This document shows, piece after piece, positions 24,217 to 37,700 of a stretch of 64,000 nt of DNA. Location of the stretch: NCBI GenBank assembly GCA_020912385.1, contig CP087207.1, positions 372,001 through 436,000 on the forward strand, read 5' to 3'. The position numbers were made by a program, and so were the translations under genes. Position 1 is the stretch's first letter; each line of letters begins with the position of its first letter. The notes beneath the pieces are model-generated. The model saw nothing but the letters and a program-made list of their open reading frames with translations, was not told the origin of the DNA and searched no databases. Origin of the DNA: Neofusicoccum parvum (taxonomy: Eukaryota > Ascomycota > Dothideomycetes > Botryosphaeriales > Botryosphaeriaceae).

Positions 24217-26790
24217 CTACGCCCCGTCGACCTCGTGTTCAGCGTCGTCGCCGACGTCTTCGTCGACGACATCTTCGACGTCCTGCTCCGCCTGGTCCGC
24301 GACATCGTCTCGACCCTGGTCCTCACGCTCGTCGTTGACACCGCCGTTCTCTTCCTTCTTGGGCGCATTGCCGCCGACTTCCTCGACGACGCCACGCCCG
24401 CCACTGCCGCTCCCTGCTCCTCCCATCCAGCTCTCCATGAACCCTGCGCTCCTTTTTCCTCCTGTGTCTGCGAAGATGTCCGTACTGCTCTTCTCCCGGG
24501 TGCGTACGCTGGATTCGAGCCGGTAGACGAGCCGCTCCATGGCGCCCTTGGCCTCGCTCATGCGCACGCTCTCCGTGCCCGACCCGCGGATCTGGCCCAT
24601 GATGCGGCGGACCGTGGCGGTGAGCGCGTCGATGCCAAGGTTGAACTCGCCCTCTGCGGCTCGGGCCGCATCGCGCAGCTGCCGCGCAGCGACGTCGCGC
24701 GTCCGCCTGTCGATGTTGCAGAGTGTCTGAGTGAAGGCGCGGTCCGAGAAGCCGTAGTCGACGGCGGTGTCAAGGAGGACGAAAGCAGCGGTGACGTCGG
24801 CGTAGTCTGTGCTACGACTGAAACGGTAAAGCCCATTGTGGGTGAGAGATTGGAGGATGGCGGGGAGAATTCCGGGGGCGGTGAGGGAGAGCGTCAGGGG
24901 CTTAGGGTTGTCGAGAAAGAAAGCGAGGGCGAGCCGACGTTGGAACGTGGCCTCGCGTCGGGTGATGGCAGGGAGGGAATGGACCAATTGAGCTTGTAGA
25001 ACGTGATTGATACATCTGTCATCTCTGGGACCATGGTTTCTAAAGTTGTTGAATAGGGCTTGGGAAACTCGGTGTAAGACATCGGATTCTTCGACCGAAG
25101 GGGCGCTGAACATCGCCGCAATGGCTTCCTGGCACTGGATTTGAGCATCGCCATCTTGGCGTACGCTGTCGTCAAAGTTGAGCCGGATTAATACTTCGAG
25201 GGAGTATTCTACTGTGCCGCTCTCCAAAAATGGCGCGGCCCGCGTGAGGAATTCAAGCAAACGTCTTGAACCGTGCGGTAGGGGCCTCTTCGGGTCTTCG
25301 CAAATCAGCAGTGTAACTAACAATTGGGCCCTGTGGACTTACCGTTGGGTTGCACCTCGACTGGCTCTATCTCATGAATTTCACCCTCTATTGCAACTGC
25401 GTCTCGTCTGGCACCCAGTTTGCGGAACAGACCCGATACTGCCTGTCTATCGAGAAGCTTTCGTAACTGCGGTGTGGAGGACTAATGCGAAGTTAGGCCA
25501 AGCAGACTCAATAGCGTATAAAATCGCCTAGAGCTTACCTCAAGCACACCAAGATATGCGTCTGTGAGGTCTTCCTTCCTGTTGTGGCAGACCTCATCGA
25601 TCATCCATAACACAATCTCGTCAGGTAAAGCCTCCCTGTAGACTCGGCTTTTCATGATACCGGAGATGAAGGTGGCATCCCGTGTAGAGGAATCTATTTT
25701 GCATGAGCTTTTGCACTGCTTTGAAGAGCGGCGAGCAAACTCACCTAGCAGCCTTGTCTGCCATCCTTCGCCAGGCAGACTTTGAGCGGGAAACTCGGGC
25801 TTAGATCGAGTTGCGATCTCGGCACTGTTGGCATCGAAGAAGTGCCACACCTTATTTGTCTCGAGTGCTTCTGTTCTTTGAAGAGCATCAAACGTCCTCT
25901 GCACGCTTTCTGCGTCGCCTAAAGCCGCGCTAAGGCCTTCTATTGTAAGCCTGCTGCTCTCCTTGCTTTCTTCAGCAGCCTTTCCTGCAGCCTCTGCCTT
26001 CCTCTGTGCCTCAAGAACCCTTGCCTCGGAATCCAGGCCTTTTTTCTGGTCTGCCACCAGATCCGAGAGGGATGTCTTGTACTTCTGCTGTGCGGGTATA
26101 ATTGATTTGAATTCTCTCCGAGGCTTCCGTCTAAAGTGAGAGCGCAGGTCGTATGCGGATCCAGCCTCAACCCGACTTGTTTTGGGCATGGCGGGCTTTG
26201 AATCTGCTGGAGGAGCCCGAAAACGCCGTTTCTTGTTGAGAATTGTGCTGAGATCCTCCAATTCTGAATTGGAGTCGCCCTCCTCGCTATCTGATGTTCT
26301 CACAAGTGGCACACCGTCTTTCACTATGCGCTTGCTCGCGGTCGAAGATTGGGAAGGCTGTGGAGGGAGTGATGAGAATGACGAGTTGAACGAAGAGCCC
26401 AATTCTGCACTGCGGGAATTCGCGCTGGTCGGCTCATTGCAGGGCGGCGACGCTCTGGCCAAAGTCTGTAGTGGAGGCACTCTGTGCGTTGGTCTCGAAT
26501 CGGGTGGAGGTGTGGGCGATGAGAGGTCACGGCGAAGGGTCGAGGGCGGCGCAGAGCGCTCCTTCTGGGTCTGGCCTGCGGACGGCCAGCGTGGGCTGTT
26601 GCTGGAGTCTGGAATGGCGCCGCCATCAGCAAAAGTGTGCGGGGAGGACACGATTGGGGTCTCTCAGACCTAGCATGCTCCGAGACGGAAATGACGAGCC
26701 GCGATCGCGCCGCTCTCCGGACGCAGCGGGCGGGTTCTTGGGCTCGGTGAAGGGCTTGAAGAAGTTGGTAATGTTGCCATTGCGCTTCAT
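24217..26790 (-). CDS. Nuclear protein, PIP-like N-terminus, possible Nse6/CANIN type
   Basis: Five exons on the minus strand (26790-26670, 26608-25745, 25693-25539, 25481-25343, 25295-24217) give 785 residues, with phases consistent at all four junctions. The first intron uses an unusual GTCTGA donor but has a good CTGAT branch point and CAG acceptor. The N-terminus MKRNGNITNFFKPF resembles a PCNA-interacting (PIP-like) motif. Residues 40-200 are Ser/Pro-rich. A KYKTSLSDLVADQKKGLDSE segment with a charged coiled coil follows, then LQRTEAL..KVWHFFD and a long helical region. The tail is acidic (DVEDVVDEDVGDD). The coiled-coil pattern resembles the CANIN domain of Nse6/SLF2, partners of the Smc5/6 complex, but I recognise it only loosely. 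A DNA-repair role is therefore inference. Confidence 0.75.
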
Positions 26791-28714
26791 GCTGGCAGGC
26801 AGGTTGGGCGAACTGGCGGACGCGAGCTCGCCGCTGGACGTCAACACGGCGCGGTGGGCTGTGGAAGGCGACGCGGGCGCGCCGCGACGAGCGCGGGGGC
26901 ACGTGAAGCGCCTTGGCCACGCTTGCAGGTCCTGGCCCACCCTGGCCAATGCCCGCGCCGGGACATTTAAGCATGTGTGAAAGAAGCTCTTGTGCTCCTA
27001 TTTCAGGCGATCGCCCAGCTACAAGGGCAGCACCGCGTCTGCAGAGCCGCGGCGTGCGAGCACACGCGCGATGGAGGCGCACGGCAGGCGGGTGCGACGG
27101 GCGCATAACAGATCGAGCGGGCTGCGATGGCACCCGCGCGCCGGAGGCTGCTCGTCCGGCTGAGAAACACCGACGGCGGACGCGAGACCGCAGGGCTCCC
27201 AGGGCTGCGGCAGCCGGCGGGAGCGCGACTCGCACGAAAGGGCCGACGAGGGCGCGACGGATGGACCAACAGCGGGCGAAGTCAGCACTGCCGGTTGCTT
27301 TTTGCGTGCTGCAGGCAGCCGGGCGTCTCCAGTTGGTCTCCACGCAGGTGCTACAAGCTGACGTGATCGCACAGCGTTGCACGCGCTGCAATCCTGCTGA
27401 TCTCACTGCTGCTCCCTGCCGTCTCCCTACTCGAGATTGTCCGCGCGACGAAAGCAGCAGCTCGGCAGGCCGGCCGAGTCATTTGCGAAATAATGCAGCG
27501 TGGGAGATCCGCCCTCCTGTTTCCGCCGGGCTGGAGAGCGGCGGATGCACGGGGCTTCCGTGCCGTCGACTCAGCCGCTAGCCTCCACGATGGTTTTGCT
27601 ACGGGCGCGAGGCTCAAAATAGGCGCGGCTGCGAGGGATGACGAAGCGTGTGGGCGTGCGAGGTGCCCTGCGGCCCCTTAGTAACTAGCCAAGGCGGCGA
27701 GACCAACACCCGCGCGCTGCGCCTGCAGGAACCTGAGGGCCGTGAAGCGCGCGCGCCGGGCCCTCCGATCTGGACGCAGTTTGCACAGCACGGCGAGCTG
27801 CAATCTCTTGGATCTGGGGCCTGAGGTGATTCGCATGTCCAGATCGCCAGCGTGCTGCTGAAGCCCGGCGGGCGCGCTCGTTACATGACACAGTGGCCGC
27901 GACCCACGCCGCTCAGATCATCATCTAATCTTCAAGGGTTCGCGCTGAGCCTCGCCCATCCCTGAGCGTTGTTTTGGCAGCTGGCCGGCCAAGCTGCCCT
28001 CGGGCGCCGCTGTCAGCACTCGCGGCTGCCCACAGCAGCATTGAGCGCGCCCTTGGCACCCGGGGCGCGGGCGTGTCAGGAATCAGGCACGGCAATAATA
28101 ACGCGCTGCGCGCCTCCTGGGATTATGCTATGCACCACACTACTGCAGCTGCACAGCGCGCGCTCCGGACTTTCGGCTTCACGACGTTGCGGGCGGGCTG
28201 CGGCGAGGCGCCAATCTGATTCTCGGGCGGCCACCTTTCCCGTGCGAGGCGCGAGGCGTGCAGAGCTACGACACCAGCATCATAGAAACACACCTGCGCC
28301 CGCCTCCCTCCCGCGCACCCTTCGCACGCCCCGGCACCAGCCCTACCCTATCTCTAACGCGTCCCGACCCCGAGTGTCCCGGATGACTGGCCGGCCACCG
28401 TAGCAGCGCGCATTTGACGACATTCCTTCCGCGCAGATTTTCGCGACCGCTTACAGCATCTGCCTGGCCTTAATTCCGGCCTAACCGACAATCGCCGCCG
28501 CCAGCGCTCCGTACCCTCTGCACGCTCGCTCCCGACCGCTCGCTGCTCTGCGACCGCCGGATCGCGCTCTCCACACGCCCACGCTCCCCAACATCGCAGT
28601 CACCACGCGACCTGCCGCCCTGCGACGCTCCTGACTTTCTCCGGCTGAGGCCGGCCGATCGCCGCTGCGCTCCTCTCGGCCCCGGGCCTCTGTTGTCAGG
28701 CCGCCACCACCACA
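26791..28714. other. Divergent promoter region, Nse6-like / flippase
   Basis: This 1.9-kb region separates two divergent genes. It is GC-rich with open but featureless frames on both strands. The last 250 bases are C-rich and CT-rich (CGCTCCGTACCCTCTGC, CCGCCACCACCACA) up to the flippase ATG, as expected of a 5' leader. No gene, tRNA or repeat array is visible. Confidence 0.5.
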
Positions 28715-31700
28715 ATGGCCGCCCAGAACCCCCCGGAGGACAGCGAGGTGTCGAACCCGGTCAAGAGAATCCGCTGGGCTACGCACCGTGTGCAGGGAGA
28801 ACAGGGCAACAAGAAACGCGAGTCGGTCCTGGGGCGCTTACACAAACGAATTGGCTCCGGAGCCAGCGAGAAGCGGGCTGAGGCGGAGGGCCACCCCGAG
28901 AGCAAAGAGGCTCCCGGCACACCCAGCGAGGAGAATGCGACTGTGTCCGACGCCAGCGACGACGGTGAGGGTGGCCGCATCATCTACTTCAACATCCCGC
29001 TGCCACCCGAAGCCAGGGACGAAGAGGGACACCCGCGCGCCACGTACGTGCGAAACAAGATTCGAACTGCGAAATACACGCCGCTCTCTTTCATCCCGAA
29101 GAACCTGTGGCTGCAATTCCACAACATTGCGAACATTTATTTCGCCTTCATCATCATTCTCGGTGTAAGTACCAGGCCCAACTTGGCCCCAGCGCCAGAC
29201 GCTTACGCAGCTTTCTAGGCCTTCTCTATTTTCGGCGCATCAAATCCGGCCCTCAACGCCGTTCCCCTGATCGTGATTCTCGCCGTAACAGCCGTGAAGG
29301 ATGCGATTGAGGACTGGCGAAGAACCGTCCTCGACAATGAACTCAACAACGCTCCGGTGCATCGACTCGTCGACTTCGACAATGTCAACACGGCAGAGGA
29401 TCGCGTCGGGTTGTGGCGGCAGTTCAAGAAGGCAAACACTAGGCTCCTCAGGTTGGTTTGGAGTTCGTGGCAGCAGAAGAAGAGCAAGGATACCAGCACC
29501 AAGGGCAAGACTTATGCAGAGAGGGCACTGGATGAATCTAGGCCTTCAATCGACACTCGGAGATCTTTTGCTTCCCACCGCAATTCATACATGTCTAGAA
29601 AAAGCGACGATGGACCACCGCCCGGCGAGGAAAACGCCATTCAGATGACACCCGTGCCGTCGCCACTCCCCGGTCAAGGCCATGGAGAAAACGGACTCGA
29701 GGTTCCCGGCCAGACCACCTTCGAAGGCATTCACGCCGGACCGACATCGGAGAAGATCAACATTGACCACCCCACGAAATTCTACGGCAGCGTGCTCAAT
29801 CCCTTCCGAGAAGCCCCCGGCAAAGCACGGTTCAAGAAGGACTACTGGAAGAACGTTCAGGTCGGTGATTTCGTGCGTTTGTACAACGAAGAACAGGTTC
29901 CGGCCGACATTGTGGTTTTGGCAACTTCTGATCCCGACGGTGCTTGCTATGTGGAGACCAAAAATTTGGACGGAGAGACCAACCTAAAAGTCCGGCAAGC
30001 GCTTCATGCCGGTCGGAAAATTGTTCACGCCCGGCATTGCGAAAAGGCCGAGTTCTGCATCCAAAGCGAACCCCCGCACGCGAATCTGTACGCATATTCC
30101 GGCGTTCTCCGCTGGAACGAACGGGATCCCCAAGATCCGCATGGTGCCGGATCGGATATGGCGGAACCAATCAGCATCAACAACCTCTTACTTCGTGGAT
30201 GCAGCATTCGGAACACGGAATGGGTTCTTGGTGTCGTCATGTTCACTGGAGAAGAGACCAAGATTATGCTCAACTCCGGAATCACTCCCAGCAAACGTGC
30301 CAAGATTTCCAAGGACCTGAACTGGAATGTCATCTACAACTTCATCATTCTTTTCGTCATGTGCTTGGTCTCCGGTATTGTCCAGGGTGTGACATGGGCC
30401 GAAGGCGGCAATTCGCTAGACTACTTCGAATTTGGCTCCTACGGAGGCAGTCCTCCGCTCGACGGTTTCATCACGTTTTGGGCGGCTGTCATCCTGTTCC
30501 AGAACTTGGTCCCCATTTCGCTCTACATCACCCTCGAAATTATCAGGACCGCCCAGGCAATCTTCATTTACAACGATGTCAACATGTACTACGAGAGGCT
30601 CGACTATCCCTGCACGCCGAAATCCTGGAACATCTCGGACGACGTTGGCCAAATTGAGTACATTTTCTCCGACAAGACGGGAACGCTCACTCAGAACGTC
30701 ATGGAATTCAAGAAATGCACAATCAACGGTGTGCCCTACGGCGAGGCTTACACGGAAGCCCAGGCTGGTTTACAGAGAAGACAGGGAATCAATGTGGAAG
30801 AGGAGGGCGCCCGAGCTCGTGCACAAATCGAACAGGACCGTTTGAGGATGATTGAAATGTTGCGCAAACAGCACGACAATCCCTACCTTCGAGACGACGA
30901 CGTCACATTTGTCGCTCCTGACTATGTCGCTGATCTGGGTGGTGACGCTGGAGAGGAGCAGCGCCGAGCAAACGAGCAATTCATGTTGGTTCTTGCCCTC
31001 TGCCACACCGTCATCACTGAGCGGACACCCGGCAACCCTCCGAAAATCGAATTCAAGGCACAGTCTCCCGATGAAGCCGCACTGGTCGCCACCGCTCGTG
31101 ATGTTGGTTTCACGGTCCTCGGAAGAGCTGATGATGGCCTGATCGTCAACGTCATGGGTGATGAGCGGAGATACCAGGTGCTCAACACTCTTGAGTTCAA
31201 CTCCTCGCGTAAGAGAATGAGTGCGATCATGCGTATGCCCGATGGCAGGATTATGCTCTTCTGCAAGGGCGCTGACAGCATAATTTACTCGAGATTGAGG
31301 CGGGGCGAGCAATCTGAGCTTCGTCGCACCACTGCGGAACATCTCGAGATGTTCGCTCGCGAAGGTTTGCGGACACTTTGCATCGCCGAAAAGGAACTCA
31401 CCGAGCAGGAGTACCAAGAGTGGAACCTACGCCACGAGGCAGCTGCAGCATCTGTCACCGATCGTGATGAAAAGCTTGAAGAGGTTGCAGATTCTATCGA
31501 ACGGGATCTCATGCTTCTCGGAGGCACTGCTATCGAGGACAGACTTCAAGATGGTGTTCCGGATGCTATTGCGCTGCTCGGCCGAGCCGGTATTAAACTC
31601 TGGGTTCTGACGGGTGACAAGGTCGAAACGGCCATCAACATCGGTTTCTCCTGTAACCTTTTGGACAACGACATGGATCTCATCGTTTTCAAGATCGACG

Positions 31701-33469
31701 ACGAAAGCTTGGAATCAGCAGAAAAGGAACTTGACAAGCATCTTGCGACCTTTGGCATGACTGGCTCCGACGAGGAGCTCAAGGCTGCTCAAACCAACCA
31801 CGAACCCCCGGATCCGACTCATGCCATTGTCATCGATGGTGATTCCCTGAAGCTGGTGCTGGATGAGAACCTGAAGCAGAAGTTCTTGCTTCTTTGCAAA
31901 CAGTGCCGGTCTGTTCTCTGTTGCCGTGTCAGTCCTTCCCAGAAGGCTGCGGTCGTCGAGATGGTCAAGAACGGATTGGATTGTCTCACTCTGTCCATCG
32001 GTGATGGCGCCAACGACGTTGCCATGATTCAAGAAGCCCATGTCGGTGTCGGTATTGCTGGTGAGGAAGGGCGATCGGCCGTCATGTCGTCGGATTATGC
32101 CATTGGTCAATTCCGTTTCCTTACACGATTGGTTCTGGTTCACGGACGGTGGTCCTACCGCAGGTTGGCAGAGACGATCGCCAACTTCTTCTACAAGGTA
32201 GAACCACCTTGCATGCATATAAGATTTCCTGCGCTAACATGTCACAGAACCTTGTCTGGACATTCGCTCTGTTCTGGTATCAGATCTACTGTAACTTCGA
32301 CTGCGCCTACATCTTCGACTACACGTACATCATTATGTACAACTTGGCGTTCACCTCCCTGCCTGTCATTCTGATGGGAGTCCTCGACCAAGATGTTGAC
32401 GACAAAGTATCTCTCGCCGTCCCACAGCTCTACCGCCGAGGTATTGAACGCCTGGAGTGGACGCAGACAAAGTTCTGGTACGTATTGACAATGTTGTTTA
32501 CCAAATCCACAGCTAATGTGTCGCAGGGGTTACATGCTGGATGGTTTGTACCAATCAGTCATCGTCTTCTATATGGTCTACTGTCTCTTCTCGCCCGCCA
32601 ACTTCAACAGTCAAAACGGTCTTGATGTCGCAGACAACAAGCGCATGGGAATCTACATTGCCAGCGCGGCCGTCATTGTCGTCAACATCTACATGCTGAT
32701 GAATACGTACCGTTGGGATTGGTTGATGCTCCTCATCGTCGTCATCAGTATTCTGTTGATTTGGGCCTGGACAGGCATCTACACCGCTTTCGATGCTGGC
32801 TTCACCTTCTACGAGGCTGCACCACAAGTTTACGGGCAACTGAGTTTCTGGGCTACAATTCTGCTCGGGACGATAGTCTGTCTCCTTCCCAGATTCACAG
32901 TGAAGTCGATCCAGAAGATCTACTATCCTCTGGACGTTGATATTGTTCGGGAACAGGTTGTTCAGGGCAAGTTCGACTACCTCAGGGAGAACGATTCCTT
33001 CATCCCTCCCCCACCGCCTATGGCTTCGGAGAAAGTAAACTCGCTATCTTCATCGGACATTTCAAAACCTGGCAACAAGCCCGGCGAGCGCAACACCATG
33101 TCGTCGATGCCGGACGATGAACGGCCGATCTACCCGCCTTCAGTTGCGCCGACAGCAACGACGCACAACCCGAGGAGCCAGAACGGAAGCGATAGCACGA
33201 ATTTCACCGGCCCACGTTACTCCTGGCCGGATCAACAACCGCAGCACCAGCAGCCGCCGCCGACTGACCGGATTACCGAAATGCGCCAATCCATGGACCG
33301 GCCCAGACCGTCGTACGAGCGAGCCAGACAATCCATGGACAGGATACGACAAAGCTTCGAAGCTAGTAATGACTTCACGTCGGCGGCACGACTGAGCAGA
33401 TTAGAGAGCAGCCACTCGGGACCCGGGCCGTACGCGGCCGAAGGTGACTCGATAGGAGTTGCACGGTGA
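28715..33469 (+). CDS. dnf1: P4-type ATPase (Dnf-type phospholipid flippase)
   Basis: Four exons (28715-29164, 29219-32197, 32248-32477, 32527-33469) give 1533 residues. The order of P4-ATPase signatures is complete: the PLSFIPKNLWLQFHNIANIYF entry segment, YVETKNLDGETNLK (actuator DGET), the phosphorylation motif SDKTGTLTQN with D635, FKAQSPDEAALV, FCKGADSII (nucleotide domain) and LTGDKVETAI. The hinge GDGANDVAMIQEAHVGVGI follows, with six C-terminal membrane helices after ANFFYKNLVWT. The long insert between helix 2 and the actuator, the size and the Ser/Pro-rich C-terminus fit the Dnf1/Dnf2 class, which moves phosphatidylcholine/ethanolamine to the cytosolic leaflet at the plasma membrane and late Golgi with a Cdc50-type subunit. 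Nothing critical is missing. Confidence 0.95.
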
Positions 33470-34705
33470 TGGCTGGCGTCGATCGTACATAATGCCAGCA
33501 CGAGACCCTGTATATGTTTTGAACGCGAGAGAGATTTGTCACAGTCATCTTGGAGGGCGTTCGAGCGGCAGTAATGGCTTTTTTTGTTTTGCGTAAGGTT
33601 AATGGCTTTTGGGGATTATTGCTCTCAAGAAAGAATACCAAGCAGAGTGCGGCGCATAGCGGATACCAGGGTGTTTTCGTTTTCTTTTCTCCTGCATTGC
33701 ACCTTTGGCACTCCTTCAAAAAGTCGCGAGGTTGGTCTGATCACTCCACTTTCCTTTGCAGCTTCAATTCTTCCACTGGTAGTTTTTGCTTCTTCCCTCC
33801 CTTCTGCATTAGCATGGCCGTACGAGGTACGGGGTTTAGTTTTCCTACGATCGCGTAGACGGCTTACACTTTCTCACCTATGGCTTCTTCTTTGGTCCTT
33901 TGATTTTCCCCTGGCAATCCCCTTTGAGATCCGGCGATGCGCTGCCAATGAGGTTTCTTGTAGATAGATATTCAGCAGCGAAAAGCTTCTTGATGTGATT
34001 TGAAATACCGCCGCGTGCAGCAGTGGTGCATTAAAGAGGGCCCCGCAATGTGTGTGGAGGGCGCAGGTGTGACTCGAGTGATACGATTGGGGTGCCGTGC
34101 TGTTTTCGGCCATTTAATGAGCGGCACATGGCCGGGGCCTGTTGACGCGCGTGGCGCTCGGTCCTTGGCGCTTGTGAGTCGCGCGGTGGACGCGACTTGG
34201 ATGATGCGCATCCGCCGCGAAATCGTCGGCCGGGACGCTGCGCTTCAAAACTTCCGTTTCCCTCTGTTTCCCGCTCCCACCCAGCCTCGCCTTCATTGAA
34301 CCCGTGCCCGTTTGTGCGCGTGGGCCGGGCCAGACAAGTACCGACGCCGACGCCGTTCATTCCTTTCAGCGTCGCCGACATCCGTCATAAGCACCGCAGC
34401 CCACGCCCAGCTACCGCGCATCGGACCTCCACCTTCCCCCGTTGTCGCCCTTGCCCTCGTCAACCCTGCCCTACCGCGTGACGCACCGGAGCGCAGTCTT
34501 GCAAGAGCCTGAGCGCTGTCGGAACAGCCACCATCACGCTGCAATTGAGGGCGACGGATTCCGGACAACCGACCCCTACCTTTGCACATTGCCGCCGAGG
34601 ATGACGAGGTCGTGACCAGTGCTCGGGAAACGTTTGCGCATATCCACAAGACCTGGACACTATCTGGCATACCACCCGGCCTAAGGGTGTACACTCTGGG
34701 CTGCC
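33470..34705. other. Intergenic region, flippase 3' end / Sen1 promoter
   Basis: The first 500 bases are T-rich and probably hold the flippase 3' UTR. The rest leads into the Sen1 start. Open frames are short, lack domain marks, and lie on both strands. The 150 bases before the ATG at 34706 read as leader sequence. Confidence 0.5.
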
Positions 34706-37700
34706 ATGGGTGAGGCGCTGGTGAACCAGCTCAAGTAAGCGAAAGCATCTTCCAGGCAAGCTCACGCCCACCGCCTTCACATAGCTAACCCAATCCCCAC
34801 TCTTTAGTGAGCTCAAGGCTCTACCTGAAGAGCTGCACCTTTTCTGCCCTCGGACCGCCTCGGATCCATACGGCGTCTACCTGGACGAAGACCTGGTCGG
34901 CCAGTTGGACGACGAAGATGAGGCGGAGAAGCGTCAGCGGCTCAAGAAGCTGTCGGAGGCCGAGGCCAGGAAGAACCTTGTCCTGGACTGTCTCCCCATA
35001 TTCGCCTTCGACGGGGCCGATGCAGCAGGATACCAGGAATGGCTGAAGGAGAAGCTGAACCAGGCGATGACGTCCTGCGACGTCTGCATCAGGTTATATC
35101 ACAGGGCACGCAACGAGCTGAAGCACAAGTTGGAGGAGGAATACGATTCAGATGAGGTCGCGCAATTCATGGGTGTCTTCGACAACATGAACTTGGAAAG
35201 GATCACCAGCGGTCTTGACCATGCGTCGCAGCTTCTGCGGGACGCACCTCCGGAGAAGCGAGGCATAGCGAGCCTGGACAATCAGGGCATGTACGCGCTC
35301 TTTGAATCACTCAGCTGTGAGGCGCTCCTGAAAAACGAGGCGCTTCTTGCGAAACATTTCGACGAGCCATTCAACCTCGTCCAGACAAAGAAGAGGTTAC
35401 GGCTTGGCACTTACACGGCGGCCATGACTAGGTTTCTGTTCAGCACCAATGAGGATCGCTACATCTGGGCTGTAACATCTTACACGAGATTCAAGCGCGG
35501 CCTCACCAAGACTGAATTCGCCGCTGCAGTCCGTGACCCGCTGTTCGACGCAATGAAAAGGGTCCAGCTCGTCTGCTTAGATGCTCCTTTCTTGCCCGCG
35601 TTCTGGGGTGGTGTTAGGATCATCATGGACAAGCTGGACAAGGAGCTTATCACACATTCCCTGCGCGCCATTGAGATCGACGTATGCAAGCTCGCGCTGG
35701 AGCACCTGCAGTTCGATTTTACCGGCTTCAAGGATCTCATCGGCACTGTTCAGCAGCTTCTCGAAAAGTCGGCCGTTGATTTCTGGGATGCTATGGGCGC
35801 CATTTCGCCGGTCACGGTCATCGAGCAGATCCTGGGGAACAAAACTCTGGATTACCTGTTGCTGCATGTGGAGAAGCCCGATGAATCCCCGACTCTGGAC
35901 GAGATCTTCGGCTGGGTCAACCCCTTCTTTGCCTCGATCAAGCCCTCCAATCAGACTCCGGCCTGCCGTGCTGTTGTACACCAACTTCTGAAACGCTTTC
36001 AGGATGACAAGTACACACGTGCCTCACGGACGTACTGCTACGAGCTTGGTCTGCAGACTCTGCTGCAGTCCCTGCGGATTATGAACAAAGGAAACACCCG
36101 CTCCACCTTCGTGGGTTATGCCACGATGTCTGATATGCTCGACTTTGTCCATCTTCAGAGCGAGGACATCCTAGCCACCATCAAGGTCTCCAAAAGCCTT
36201 CAGCAAGGTAATCTTGCTGACCTTGGCCTTCAAGTGGTTCAGAATACGCTATCGCTTGACTGCCTGTCCTTGGAAGTGGACAGAGAAGCCCTTTTGCGCG
36301 GCGAGCAGTTGCATCATGACATGAACTTTACTATGTCTCCTATTTGGGAAGCTATCATCAGTTCCATCCGCCCCGGCGATGTTGAGCTTGCCACAAAGGT
36401 TCTCATGGGCGCTGGTCTGCTTGTTGGGATGGAGAAGTTTGTCACCAAGTCGGGTGTACAAATGTCCAAGAGCATGAATTGGTGGAATCACACCTTTTCC
36501 AGCTATTCCAAGGCCGTTAGCGGTGTTCTCGAGAAGCTCTCCGACTTTTCACCAAGCGATCTCGACAAACTCTTCGATGCTAAAGAGTCCGCTCACGCCG
36601 TCATCATCCATCTATTCTCCTCCGAATCGGAGCCCCGTCAGGCTGCTGTTGAGGTCATCAAAGCCGTGAGCTCTCAAGACAGTCGAAGAGATGCTCTTGC
36701 ACATCTCGTCAAGGCGTTCTACTTCAATGCCCTTAAGCCAGTCGAGCAATCCCTCCGGCGCATTGCCAAGAAGCAGGTGTTCGCTCCTACGTCAAGTATG
36801 CTGAAGCTGTGTACCGACATCGTGGACGTGCTTTGCAACCCGCAGGATGGTATTCTGAGGTCACGCACCTTGACCTTGGAGGAAGCGGCAATCACAGAAC
36901 AACTATGGGGTACGCTGTGGCAAGCTCTGATGACCATTTTCGAGAAGACGGAGGATTGGAGCAACGTTGGTCATGACAAAACGCACATGATGGACTTCTG
37001 CCGCGACACCATGCAATTTGCGGATGCGCTGTACGATGAATACAGCCATTTTGCTAGTGCTCTCAGCCAGGCCAACAGCCAGAATAATGAGGACGGTCAG
37101 TCAGATAGTGGAAAGCAGCTGCTGAAGTGGCCGCAAATCACTATGGGTGGCATGTCCAAGTGGTTACGCTTGCGCGACGAGTACCTTATTAGCAAAGCTG
37201 TGGCTCTCACGAGCAAACTTCTCGTTCGGTTGCGAGATGCGGACATCGACATTGCTGATGATACCCGACTCTTCATCGAGGAAATCCTGGAGGGCAAGGT
37301 CCGGACTAAATTGACTCCGAATCAGCAAGCTGAGTTGGAACGGGCCCTCGAGAAGCATCTCGGCTACTCCATCCGAAAGGAGGAGAAGCTTCCGAAGAAG
37401 GTTAAGCAGGGATCCATCAGCGCGTGGGCGACGAGCGGTACCGGCAGATCCTCTCCAGCAAGTTCGGGTGCTGAAGAGCCCGACAGTCTGAGCAAGATTG
37501 TTGCAGACAGCACAAGGGGAGCAGATGCATTCAAGAAGCGGCAACTCCTTATTCAACAGCAGGCCAAAGCGAAAAAGGATGCCGCAGAAGACAAAGCCAG
37601 AAGCGAGTTCAGCCAGAAACGTGCTCGTGAAAAGCTGCTACTTCAGAAGCAGAAGGAGGAAGCTATACGTAAAGCTAAGAAAAACCTGCCTCTCATGGGA

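Noticed and set aside
25482..26651. Alternative N-terminus MSSPHTFADGG for the Nse6-like gene
   Set aside because: The first codon there is GTG, not ATG. A 61-nt intron with a good branch point joins the downstream frame to the MKRNGNITNFF exon instead.
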